Shown here one piece after another: positions 29,467 through 39,817 of a DNA stretch of 64,000 bases (its first letter is position 1; the number at the start of each line of letters is the position of its first letter). Location of the stretch: contig NZ_CP078076.1 in the NCBI RefSeq assembly GCF_023101165.1, positions 2,790,001 to 2,854,000 on the forward strand. Reading direction: 5' to 3'. A program made the position numbers and the translations under genes. Source of the DNA: Microbacterium sufflavum (GTDB lineage Bacteria; Actinomycetota; Actinomycetes; Actinomycetales; Microbacteriaceae). The notes beneath the pieces were generated by a model, which did not search any database, was not told where the DNA came from, and saw nothing but the letters and a program-made list of their open reading frames with translations.

Positions 29467-30063
29467 TCAGACGGCGGGGGAGCCCTGCACGTCGGCGATC
29501 ACGTTCTTCTCGTCCTTGCCCAGCGTGATGGCCCGGACGATCTGGACGATGCCGAGCACGATCAGCGAGATGCCGAGGAGCAGCCAGAACGCGAAGCCCG
29601 CGATGGCCGGCGAGAACAGCACGATGATTCCGGCGACGATGCTGAGGATCGCGTAGAGCACGGTCCAGACGCGGGACCCGTCGCTGCCGAGGAGCGAGAG
29701 GGCCACGACACCGTCGACGATCCAGCTCACGCCGATGAAGATGACCACGACCAGGGCGAGCGTCGCCGCCGCCACGTTGAGGTTGAAGAACGCGATGACT
29801 CCGGCCGCGATGTACAGCAGGCCGAGGACGATGTGGCCGACCCGTGCCCAGCCGCCCTTCGCCTGCGAGAAGATGCCGAGCCCGATGTAGACGATGCCGG
29901 CGACGACGAGGTACGACGCGAAGATCGCCGTGACGATGACGGCCGACTTGACCGGCCAGACGAGCAGGACGATACCTGCGAGCAGGGCGAGCACGCCGGA
30001 CACGGCGAGGGCGATGCGGATGGAGGAGAAGAACGACTTCGTCTCGTTGATTGCTTCAGACAT
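29467..30063 (-). CDS. HdeD/DUF308 family membrane protein
   Basis: This 198-aa integral membrane protein has six hydrophobic segments arranged as three two-helix repeats (for example IALAVSGVLALLAGIVLLVW and ILSIVAGIIVLFSPAIAGFA). That is the DUF308/HdeD pattern, linked with acid stress in enterobacteria; its role in actinobacteria is unknown. ATG 30063 begins MSEAINETKSFFSSIRIAL with a GAAAGGG site upstream. The open frame reaches 30360 only through overlap with the divergent AraC gene. Confidence 0.87.
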   Translation of the reverse strand: MSEAINETKSFFSSIRIALAVSGVLALLAGIVLLVWPVKSAVIVTAIFASYLVVAGIVYIGLGIFSQAKGGWARVGHIVLGLLYIAAGVIAFFNLNVAAATLALVVVIFIGVSWIVDGVVALSLLGSDGSRVWTVLYAILSIVAGIIVLFSPAIAGFAFWLLLGISLIVLGIVQIVRAITLGKDEKNVIADVQGSPAV

Positions 30064-30200
30064 GGTTGGGGACCCTTTCTGAGAAGATCCTGTGAGGATG
30101 CCCCCAGGGTAGCGCTCGGCAGGCGTTCGCGGGGGAGGACCGCCGGAACGCGTCGCACTCCGACACCACGCGACACCCCACGTCATGGCAGGATCGTCTC

Positions 30201-30637
<437 letters not shown>

Positions 30638-30641
<4 letters not shown>

Positions 30642-31057
30642 GCATCATGAACATCAGCATCCACTACGCGTTCCTCCCGCACACCGACGCCGAGGCGGCG
30701 CTCGGGTTCTACCGCGACGCCCTCGGCTTCGAGGTGCGCAACGATGTCGGCTACGACGGGCTGCGTTGGCTGACCGTCGGCCCGACGGACCAACCGGAGA
30801 CCTCCCTCGTGCTGCATCCGCCGGCGACGGACCCGGGCATCACCGACACCGAGCGGCAGACCATCCTCGAGCTGATCGCGAAAGGAAGCTACGGCGCGCT
30901 CACCCTCGCGAGCGATGACCTCGACGCCGTGTTCGAGCGTCTCGTGGAGGCGGGGGCCGATGTCGTGCAGGAGCCGATGGATCAGCCGTACGGCGTGCGC
31001 GACTGCGCGTTCCGCGACCCGGCGGGCAACCTCCTCCGTATCAACCAGGCCGGCTGA
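30638..31057 (+). CDS. VOC (glyoxalase/bleomycin-resistance fold) protein
   Basis: This 139-aa protein has two beta-alpha-beta-beta-beta modules: PHTDAEAALGFYRDALGFEV with YDGLRWLTVG, and LASDDLDAVFERLVEAGADV ending PYGVRDCAFRDPAGNLLRI. VOC proteins bind metals, drugs or small metabolites. No specific enzyme motif stands out. It overlaps the AraC-type gene (GTGA at 30638; internal ATG 30647 possible) and precedes the UvrA-like ATPase by 37 bp. Context suggests ligand binding or resistance to a small toxic molecule. Confidence 0.85.
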
Positions 31058-31094
31058 CGCCACCGGCGACGCCGCCCCGAACAGAAGGACACCG

Positions 31095-33455
<2,361 letters not shown>

Positions 33456-33777
33456 TCACGCAGACGTGATCCCACGGGACCGCGTCGTGCGTGCGACGAC
33501 GCGGTCCCGTTCGGCGGAGCGTTCACGTCGACGCGGATCGGCGAGAGAGGCGTCCAGCGCCGCACCGTTCGGGAATCGATACAACTGGACCTCGTGGGGC
33601 GCGTCGTCACCGGATGTGGAGATCGCACGCTGCAGGAGAACGCCGCCGTGGTCTGGAAGGAACGCCAGTACCACGTCTTCATAGCGGCTCAGCTCCGCGG
33701 CCAGCCCGGGACGCGCCCCAGAGCAGGCAACACAACTCGATCGGGCGTTCGTGTGCAGCCTTCATGGGTTCGATCAT
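33456..33777 (-). pseudogene. Frameshifted small protein gene (DUF1330-like)
   Basis: Two minus-strand frames read as one small protein. From ATG 33777 the first frame gives MIEPMKAAHERPIELCCLLW, then goes off and stops at TGA within 33 codons. The +1-shifted frame continues as GARPGLAAELSRYEDVVLAF and, later, HEVQLYRFPNGAALDASLAD, to TGA 33456-33458. The switch falls at a run of four C on the plus strand (33716-33719). Removing one base restores a continuous protein of about 107 aa. The joined sequence resembles small DUF1330-like proteins (from memory). Real pseudogene, programmed shift and assembly error are all possible. ATG 33765 is an alternative start. Confidence 0.6.
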
Positions 33778-33779
33778 GA

Positions 33780-33990
33780 CAGCGTGTGGGCGACGTGGCT
33801 CGGCGGTGCCCCTCGTGCATTAACCGATAATGCACATTATGTCAGGTCAGACAAGAAGCGGGTGGGGCCGTCGACCCTGCCGCCTCTCCCTGCCGCCCTT
33901 CCCCGCCACCGCTGCACGAGCGCCCAGGCGGTGCGTCTCGCAGTACCGTCGGTCGACCGGTAGGGATTCGCGCTGTCTTGACGCGGCCGC
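33780..33990. other. Intergenic promoter region, no gene seen
   Basis: This 211-bp gap lies upstream of the broken minus-strand gene and downstream of the PNPOx-like gene. It holds an AT-rich operator-like cluster at 33815-33853. The short open frames inside have no ribosome site or recognisable protein. The rest is C-rich and featureless to me. Confidence 0.5.
33815..33853. promoter_or_regulatory. AT-rich nested palindromes with a candidate minus-strand promoter
   Basis: GTGCATTA-ACCGA-TAATGCAC (33815-33835) has perfect 8-bp arms. It is interleaved with ATAATG-CA-CATTAT (33827-33840), which has perfect 6-bp arms and shares the TAATG/CATTA half-site. TGTC-N6-GACA follows (33840-33853). On the minus strand TTGTCT and CATTAT are 16 bp apart and form a plausible -35/-10 for the frameshifted gene. 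Such AT-rich symmetry in very GC-rich DNA suggests a repressor site. The regulator is unknown. Confidence 0.5.
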
Positions 33991-34419
33991 TCAGCTCCAG
34001 AGGGCTTCGACGACCACGGGTACGGCATCGGAGACGTCGTAGGAACGAACCCACCGCGGTCGCACGATGACGAGCGAGAATCCAGGATCGGTCACGCGCG
34101 ATCCCGGAGCGTGCCGCACGAACACCGGCTCCAGCTCCTTCGCCCGCGCGGCCGAAGCCACCTCGGCGCTCCCCTCGAGCTGCAGGGTCACCGCTCCCTC
34201 TGTGCCCACCACGAGCGCCATCGCCCCGTTGCCCACGAGGTTCGCGACCTTGCGGGACTCGGAGCGGCTCGTGAACAGGATCGTCCCATCGTCGAGAGCC
34301 ACCATTCCAACGAGCGCGGCCTCCGGCTCGCCGCCCGCTGACACGGTCGCCGCGACGCCGCGCCCGTGCTCACGGATGAACATGACCACCGAAACTCTGT
34401 CGTGGGGATCGATGGCCAT
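33991..34419 (-). CDS. Pyridoxamine 5'-phosphate oxidase-fold protein
   Basis: This 142-aa split-barrel flavin-binding family protein has VVMFIREHGRGVAATV, FTSRSESRKVANLVGNGAM and LQLEGSAEV, which match the PNPOx-like/HugZ core strands and the phosphate-contacting serines. The cofactor (FMN, F420 or heme) cannot be decided. ATG 34419 lies exactly 7 nt downstream of TAGTCT on the minus strand (34427-34432), favouring it over GTG 34425. It is downstream of a VOC gene in the same direction but has its own promoter. Confidence 0.82.
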   Translation of the reverse strand: MAIDPHDRVSVVMFIREHGRGVAATVSAGGEPEAALVGMVALDDGTILFTSRSESRKVANLVGNGAMALVVGTEGAVTLQLEGSAEVASAARAKELEPVFVRHAPGSRVTDPGFSLVIVRPRWVRSYDVSDAVPVVVEALWS

Positions 34420-34449
34420 GCTCACGAGACTAGCGCCGTCGCCCCGGAC

Positions 34450-34818
34450 TCACGCGGCCGACCAGACTCCCAGCTCGTTGCCCGACGGGTCCGCGAAGTG
34501 CAGTCGCCGTCCGCCCGGGAAGTCGTACGGCTCCTGCAGGATGCGCCCGCCGGCGGGTTCGATCGCGTCGCGCGTGGCATCGAGGTCGTCGGAGTAGAGC
34601 AGCACGAGGGGGCCTCCGACGGGCCGCGGCTCCTCGGCGAGGAGCAGTCCCCCGACCTCGCTGCCGTCTCCCCTGCCCGAAGCGATCCCGGCGTACGTGG
34701 GGCCGTAGTCGACGAACTCCCACCCGAACGCCGACGCATAGAACTGCTTCGCTGCGGCGAGGTCGGTGACGACGAGCTCGACATAGTCGATGGTGTGGTG
34801 CTGCGAGGTTCCTGTCAT
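34450..34818 (-). CDS. VOC family protein
   Basis: This 122-aa glyoxalase/dioxygenase-fold protein has DYVELVVTDLAAAKQFYASA and LHFADPSGNELGVWSA, the classic first strand and C-terminal metal-ligand strand. A second module contains LVLLYSDDLDATRDAIEPAG. Substrate unknown. ATG 34818 is 7 nt after TAGCGT on the minus strand (34826-34831), so it is probably leaderless; the longer frame to 34944 overlaps the divergent MFS gene. It is not closely similar to the VOC protein at 30638. Confidence 0.85.
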   Translation of the reverse strand: MTGTSQHHTIDYVELVVTDLAAAKQFYASAFGWEFVDYGPTYAGIASGRGDGSEVGGLLLAEEPRPVGGPLVLLYSDDLDATRDAIEPAGGRILQEPYDFPGGRRLHFADPSGNELGVWSAA

Positions 34819-34891
34819 GCGGCGCACGCTACCGGCGGGCACCGACATCGCGCTCGTCCGGCGCGTCGGCGGGCAGGAGTAGCGTGGAACG

Positions 34892-36229
34892 GTGCCGCCC
34901 CTCTCCCCCGCATCCGCCTCTCCGGGGTGGCGCGCGTGGACCATCTGGTCGGTCGGTGTCGCCGCCTACGTGCTCGCGATCACCAACCGCACCTCGCTGG
35001 GGGCCGTGGGTGTCGAGGCGGCGGATCGCTTCCAGGCCGACGCATCCACCCTCGCGCTGTTCGCCGTCGTCCAGCTGGCGGTCTATGGCGGGATGCAGAT
35101 CCCGATCGGCGTGCTCCTCGACCGCTACGGGTCGCGGCCCATCATCACGATCGGGATGCTGCTCATGGCGGCCGGGCAGCTCACCATGGCGCTGTCCCCC
35201 AGCGTCGGCATCGCCATCGTCGCGCGTGTGCTCCTGGGCGCGGGCGACGCCGCGGTATTCCCCGCCGTGCTGCGCCTCGTGGCGACCTGGTTCCCCGCGC
35301 AACGCGGACCGCTCATGGTGCAGTTCACCGGGATCATCGGTCAGGCGGGGCAGCTCATCGCCCTGGTACCCGTCGCTGCACTGTTGCACGCGACCAGCTG
35401 GAGCATCACGTTCGGCAGCATCGCCGGGCTCGGACTGCTGTTCACGGTGCTGGTCTGGCTCGTCATCCGCAACCATCCGCCGGAGCGGGGCGCGGACGTG
35501 ACGGTGAACACGGACACCGGCGTCGTCCGCGTCGTCACGTCCGCCATCGACACCGGCGTCGGAATCCGGGCGGCGTGGGCGCACCCGGGAACCCGCCTCG
35601 CGTTCTGGTCCCACTTCACCACACCGTTCGCCGGCACGGCCTTCGTCCTCCTCTGGGGCATGCCGTTCCTCACCGTCGGCGAAGGGCTTCGGCCCGCGGC
35701 TGCCGCTGGGATCATCTCGATCTACGTGGTCGCCGGAATGGTCCTGGGGCCGGTGATCGGCGATCTGTCGCGGCGCCTTCCGAACCACCGTTCCCTCGCC
35801 CTCGTGCTCCCGGCTGTCGGGGTGCAGGCGGCGGCATGGATCGCGGTGATCGCCCTCCCCGGGCCGGCTCCGGCGTGGCTGCTCACCGTGCTCGCCGTCG
35901 CCCTGGCCACCGGGGGCCCGGCATCGATGATCGCGTTCGACCACGCCCGCACCCACAACCCGAGCCACCGGCTGAGCACCGCCACCGGCGTCACCAACGC
36001 GGGGGGCTTCATCGCCGCACTCCTCGCGATCTTCCTGATCGGGCTGCTCCTCGACGTGCAGGGCGCAGGCACGCCCGAGACCTACTCCCTCGACGCATTC
36101 CGGCTGGCGTTCCTCGCGCCCCTCCCCCTCTGGGCGCTGGGTGTGACCTTCATCCTGGTCGAACGCAAGCGCACACGCATCCGCATGGGTCTGGATCCCG
36201 AGCGACGCCGACGCTCGCCCCTAGGATGA
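34892..36229 (+). CDS. MFS transporter
   Basis: This 445-aa major facilitator carrier has 12 predicted membrane helices. The loop 2-3 signature appears as GVLLDRYGSRPIITIG, and TNRTSLGAVGVEAA in the first helix region resembles anion:cation/NNP-type symporters. The substrate is unknown. GTG 34892 is 6 nt after TAGCGT (34880-34885), giving a leaderless start. It is divergent from the VOC gene and 4 bp upstream of the DUF4232 membrane protein gene, which has its own -10-like box. Confidence 0.88.
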   Translation: MPPLSPASASPGWRAWTIWSVGVAAYVLAITNRTSLGAVGVEAADRFQADASTLALFAVVQLAVYGGMQIPIGVLLDRYGSRPIITIGMLLMAAGQLTMALSPSVGIAIVARVLLGAGDAAVFPAVLRLVATWFPAQRGPLMVQFTGIIGQAGQLIALVPVAALLHATSWSITFGSIAGLGLLFTVLVWLVIRNHPPERGADVTVNTDTGVVRVVTSAIDTGVGIRAAWAHPGTRLAFWSHFTTPFAGTAFVLLWGMPFLTVGEGLRPAAAAGIISIYVVAGMVLGPVIGDLSRRLPNHRSLALVLPAVGVQAAAWIAVIALPGPAPAWLLTVLAVALATGGPASMIAFDHARTHNPSHRLSTATGVTNAGGFIAALLAIFLIGLLLDVQGAGTPETYSLDAFRLAFLAPLPLWALGVTFILVERKRTRIRMGLDPERRRRSPLG

Positions 36230-36233
36230 GCGC

Positions 36234-37412
36234 ATGGCCTCCGCTCCCCCCTCGGCTCCTTCCCGTCTCGACGAGTCGGACCGGCGGCGGATCGCTCGCC
36301 TCCCCCGTGGCGTCACGGCCGGTCTGATCCTCGCCGCGCTGTGGCTGCTCACCGGAGGTGCCGCGAGGCTCTGGGGCTCCGACATCATGGTCACCCGACT
36401 CCTCAGCTTCTTCGGCGTCGGTCCCGTTCAGGCCAACACCTGGGGCCTCCCGGCGGCATGGACGCCCGTCATGCTCGTGCTCGTGGCGGCGGTGCTTGCT
36501 TCGGTCACCTGGTTCGTGTCCGACCGCGTCGCTCCATCCGGTCGCGGCATCTGGGCTCTGTGGTTCGCCGCCGTCATCGCGGGGGCCGTGCTCGGGCTCG
36601 GGCTGGACGCGATCCGGGCGATCTCGTACCTGCAGGACTTCGGCCTGCGCGGACTCACCGTGGCCGTCGTGGAAAGCGCCCCCATGACGACGTACTGGGC
36701 GGTGATGAGCGGCTGGATCCCGGCCGTCCTCCTCGGCCGTCGTGACGGGCAGGCGGCTCCGCCGGTTCGAGCGCGCACCGCGCTGATCAGTGCGCTCGTC
36801 AGCGTCGCGCTGTTCGTCGTCGGCGGCGGGCTCGCCGACGACGCGCGACAGCAGGACATCATCCGCGAGAACGCCGCACAACAGGCGACGACGGACGACA
36901 CCGGCGCGCTCATCGATCCGACCGCCGTCGGCGATCCCGTCGCCGAGACCGCTCCGGGCGTCGGTGCACCGACCCTCCAGACCGACGCCTGCACCGTTGA
37001 CCGCGCCACGCTGCTCCTCGGTGCAGCGGACGGAGCCACAGGACACCGGGCCCAGGCGATCCACCTGGTCAACGTGAGCGAGCAGCCGTGCGTGATCGAG
37101 GGCTATCCGGACATCGCCTTCGCCGACCAGAACGGACACGCGCTCGACGTCGAGGTGGTTCCGGGATCGTCGTTCCTCGCCACGGACGACGGGAGCGCCA
37201 CGATCACCGTTCCCCCGCAGGGACAGGCCACCGCGGTGCTCGGCTGGGACGCCAACGCGACCGCGGGGGCGCTCGTGGCACGGCAGCTCTACGCAGCTCG
37301 CCTTCCGGGGCTGGAGCGCGGTTCGTGGCCGGTCGAGCTCGACATCGTCGCGGGATCCACCGTCGAGGTCACGGCGTGGAAGCTCGACACGTCCGCCGGG
37401 GCAGCCCCGTAG
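36234..37412 (+). CDS. Membrane protein with C-terminal DUF4232 domain
   Basis: This 392-aa protein starts with a polar tail and then has about five membrane helices (residues 25-45, 75-95, 105-125, 140-165 and 180-200). A low-complexity linker precedes an extracytoplasmic DUF4232 domain of about 130 aa with a cysteine pair (QTDACTVDRATLLLG and SEQPCVIEGYPDIAF) likely to form a disulphide. DUF4232 is usually in secreted actinobacterial proteins; role unknown. ATG 36234 lies 6 nt after TAGGAT (36222-36227). Confidence 0.82.
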   Translation: MASAPPSAPSRLDESDRRRIARLPRGVTAGLILAALWLLTGGAARLWGSDIMVTRLLSFFGVGPVQANTWGLPAAWTPVMLVLVAAVLASVTWFVSDRVAPSGRGIWALWFAAVIAGAVLGLGLDAIRAISYLQDFGLRGLTVAVVESAPMTTYWAVMSGWIPAVLLGRRDGQAAPPVRARTALISALVSVALFVVGGGLADDARQQDIIRENAAQQATTDDTGALIDPTAVGDPVAETAPGVGAPTLQTDACTVDRATLLLGAADGATGHRAQAIHLVNVSEQPCVIEGYPDIAFADQNGHALDVEVVPGSSFLATDDGSATITVPPQGQATAVLGWDANATAGALVARQLYAARLPGLERGSWPVELDIVAGSTVEVTAWKLDTSAGAAP

Positions 37413-37430
37413 CCGGTACGCTCCCTGTCT

Positions 37431-38243
37431 TCAGCGCAGCAGGTGCTGGACGGTCTCGAGGACGAGCTCCACGCTGACGCGCTCCGGGACCTCGGCGTCG
37501 CCCGCTTCGAACTCCGCCAGCTCGACACCGCGGACGCTCTCAGCCGGGAGCGAGGCGAACAGCGCGGCGATCTGGTGCGGGAGCAGCCCGTCGCCCACGC
37601 GGTACGCGGCGGGGATGTACCCGGGCTCGAGCACGTCCCAGTCCACGTGGATCCACACGGGTCGTCCGGCGACCAGCTCCCGGAGTCGCTCCGGGGTGCT
37701 CTCCCCCGGGCTGAGCACCGTGACGCCGTTGGCCGCCAGCAGCTCGGCCTCCGCAGGGTCGATGTCGCGCCCGCCCACCACGACCACCTGGCGCGGATCC
37801 ACCCCGGCACCGTGACCGCTGTCCCAGAGCCCGCAGGCGGCCGCGAGCACCATGCCGCCGAGGTAGCCCGATCCGGTCGTGTCCGGTGTGTTGAAGTCGC
37901 CGTGCGCGTCGATCCACAGCACGACCGCATCGGGGTGATGCTCCGCGACGGCCGGGAGGGTGCCGAGGCTCGCGGCGCAGGTGTTCGTCACGAGCAGCGG
38001 GGTCGCGCCCGAGGAGATCGCGGTATCGACGGCGTGACGCAGGCCCGTGAGCGTCGTCGCCGCGGCCGGCAGCGCCTCGCTCCAGTCGTCCTGGCGTGAA
38101 GCGTCGGGAGTGCCCACCACCTGCGCGTCAGTGCCGAGGAGCGCGGACAGGGCGTCGGCCACGAGCCGGGCGCCCACCAGGGCCCCGTCGGTGCGGTCGG
38201 CCACACGGCCCTGGGACAGGATGAGCGAGAACGGGGAGGACAT
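37431..38243 (-). CDS. Arginase/agmatinase-fold protein with altered first metal motif
   Basis: This 270-aa ureohydrolase-fold protein keeps WIDAHGDFNTPD (D-x-H-x-D manganese ligands) and IHVDWDVLEP (D-x-D). At the position of the usual GGDHS it reads LLVTNTCAASLG, so the manganese-binding His appears to be replaced by Cys or Thr. One-metal chemistry or a different substrate is possible. ATG 38243 follows a GGGGGG site, 41 bp after the SUMF1-fold gene in the same direction. It is convergent with the DUF4232 gene. Confidence 0.83.
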   Translation of the reverse strand: MSSPFSLILSQGRVADRTDGALVGARLVADALSALLGTDAQVVGTPDASRQDDWSEALPAAATTLTGLRHAVDTAISSGATPLLVTNTCAASLGTLPAVAEHHPDAVVLWIDAHGDFNTPDTTGSGYLGGMVLAAACGLWDSGHGAGVDPRQVVVVGGRDIDPAEAELLAANGVTVLSPGESTPERLRELVAGRPVWIHVDWDVLEPGYIPAAYRVGDGLLPHQIAALFASLPAESVRGVELAEFEAGDAEVPERVSVELVLETVQHLLR

Positions 38244-38284
38244 CCCCCCAGTCTCCCATCCTCGTCCGGCACGGCCGCGACGAC

Positions 38285-39031
38285 TCAGCGGCGGCGGGGC
38301 GTCCAGCCGCCCGGCAGCGGCCCGTCGACGGTGGCGCGCGCGCGGTCGCCGGCGGCCGACCACCCCTGGGCCTCTTCCTCGCGATCGAAGCCGCCGCGAG
38401 CGACGCGGAAGCCCACGTCGTCATGGTGCATCCGGGGCGCTCCCCCGCGGCGGACGGACGCACGCACGCTCCACGCCTCGTCGGCGAACCCGCCCCCGCG
38501 GAAGACGCGATAGTCGTCGTACCGCGCAGGGTCGAGCAGGTCCCAGCACCACTCCCACACGTTGCCGAGCGTGTCGAACAGCCCGTGGAGGTTGGGCAGC
38601 TTCCCGCCGACGTCCTGCGGCGCGGAGACGTGATCAGCCGCTGTCCACGCCGCATCGGCGAGTGGTGCATAGTGCGGGCCCGCGGAACCGGCACGGCACG
38701 CGAACTCCCACTCCGCCTCGGTCGGCAACCGGTACCCGTCCGCCGTCGTGTCCCAGGTCACGTCCTCGCCGTCGAAGCGGTACACGGGGTCGAAGCCCTC
38801 CCACTCCGACGCCGCATTGCAGAAGTGCACGGCTCGCAGCCAGCTCACGTCGGCGGCCGGGCGGCGGGGATGTCGCACGGCGACGCCCAGCACGTCGGCC
38901 AGTTGCTCCTCCGTCACCGGGAAGACGCCGAGCAGGAACGGCTCCAGGGTTACCTGCCGCGTCGAACGCGTCCGTGCATCGTGCAGTGTGACCTCTCCGG
39001 CGGGAAGGCGCGTCAGCTCGATGTCGCTCAC
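38285..39031 (-). CDS. SUMF1/FGE-fold protein without catalytic cysteines
   Basis: This 248-aa protein has the formylglycine-generating-enzyme/C-type-lectin-like fold: LTRLPAGEVTLHDA at the start, YRLPTEAEWEFACRAG, LHGLFDTLGNVWEWCWD, then FRGGGFADEAWSVRASVRR and DDVGFRVAR. True FGEs have two redox cysteines in the stretch after RGGS; here that stretch has none, so FGE activity is not supported. The two remaining features suggest a binding or other SUMF1-type oxygenase role. GTG 39031 overlaps the upstream SGNH hydrolase stop by 4 bp, so the two are translationally coupled. Confidence 0.85.
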   Translation of the reverse strand: MSDIELTRLPAGEVTLHDARTRSTRQVTLEPFLLGVFPVTEEQLADVLGVAVRHPRRPAADVSWLRAVHFCNAASEWEGFDPVYRFDGEDVTWDTTADGYRLPTEAEWEFACRAGSAGPHYAPLADAAWTAADHVSAPQDVGGKLPNLHGLFDTLGNVWEWCWDLLDPARYDDYRVFRGGGFADEAWSVRASVRRGGAPRMHHDDVGFRVARGGFDREEEAQGWSAAGDRARATVDGPLPGGWTPRRR

Positions 39032-39783
39032 GCGGGCGTGCACTCGATCCAGGTCGGGTACTTCGCCGTGCGACCGTCACCCGAGGAGGTGCGGGTGACC
39101 CGGCGACGCACCCAGGGACCCACGAACTCGCGATAGTACGCGAGACCCGACGGGCCGAGACCCGGGCGGTCGAGTGGCGCCCACCAGGCCTCCGGGGGTT
39201 CGAAACCCAGTGCGTGGAGCACCCGCGCAGCCACCCGGTGATGTCCGGCGGCGTTCATGTGCAGGCGGTCCTCCGACCAGTACGGCGGCTTCGAGAGCTC
39301 GCGGTCCGGCCAGTTCAGGGCGCGGATCACATCAGGGCGATCCTCGATGCGGCGCAGCACGGCCTCCGACAGCAGGTCGCCCCGGCGTTGCACGAGCGAC
39401 CCCATGGGCAGCTGGCCGCTCGGGTTCGCTCCGGAGAGCAGGATCATGGTGACGCCCTCCTCGTCGCAGCGCCGGAGCACGCGGCTGAACGCGTCGGCGA
39501 TGTGCTCGGGATCGGCCCGCGGACGGAGCATGTCGTTACCGCCCCCGTTGAACGACAGATGGGTGGGGCGCAGCGCCAGCGCGGGCTCGAGCTGCTGCTC
39601 CACGATCGGCCAGGCGAGCTTGCCGCGGATCGCGAGGTTGGCGTACTGGATCGGGTGACCGGCAGCGTCGGCCCACCCCTGTGCCGCGATGTCCGCCCAT
39701 CCGCGCTCGCGCCCGTCGGGCAGCACATCCCCCACGCCCTCCGTGAAGGAGTCGCCTATCGCCACGAATCGCACATCGGTCAC
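39028..39783 (-). CDS. SGNH/GDSL-type hydrolase, paralogue
   Basis: This 251-aa SGNH esterase begins VTDVRFVAIGDSFTEGVGD (block I Ser), with LSFNGGGNDMLRPRAD (block III) and WSEDRLHMNAAGHHRVAA (block V Asp/His). It is clearly related to the gene at 8793-9620 along the whole length. There is no signal peptide. GTG 39783 is 6 nt after TAGGCT on the minus strand (39790-39795), so it is leaderless and begins the SGNH-SUMF1-arginase-fold gene run. Substrate unknown. Confidence 0.87.
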   Translation of the reverse strand: MTDVRFVAIGDSFTEGVGDVLPDGRERGWADIAAQGWADAAGHPIQYANLAIRGKLAWPIVEQQLEPALALRPTHLSFNGGGNDMLRPRADPEHIADAFSRVLRRCDEEGVTMILLSGANPSGQLPMGSLVQRRGDLLSEAVLRRIEDRPDVIRALNWPDRELSKPPYWSEDRLHMNAAGHHRVAARVLHALGFEPPEAWWAPLDRPGLGPSGLAYYREFVGPWVRRRVTRTSSGDGRTAKYPTWIECTPA

Positions 39784-39817
39784 GGACCCAGCCTATTGCC
39801 GTGCCCGGACAGCGGCG

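Noticed and set aside
33466..33823. Short plus-strand open frames near the frameshifted gene
   Set aside because: They are antisense to the small DUF1330-like gene or lie in C-rich intergenic DNA, with no ribosome site and Arg-rich products.
38285..39031. Annotation as formylglycine-generating enzyme or EgtB
   Set aside because: The formylglycine cysteines are absent, and the DinB-like and iron-site domain of EgtB is not present. Only the SUMF1 fold is supported.
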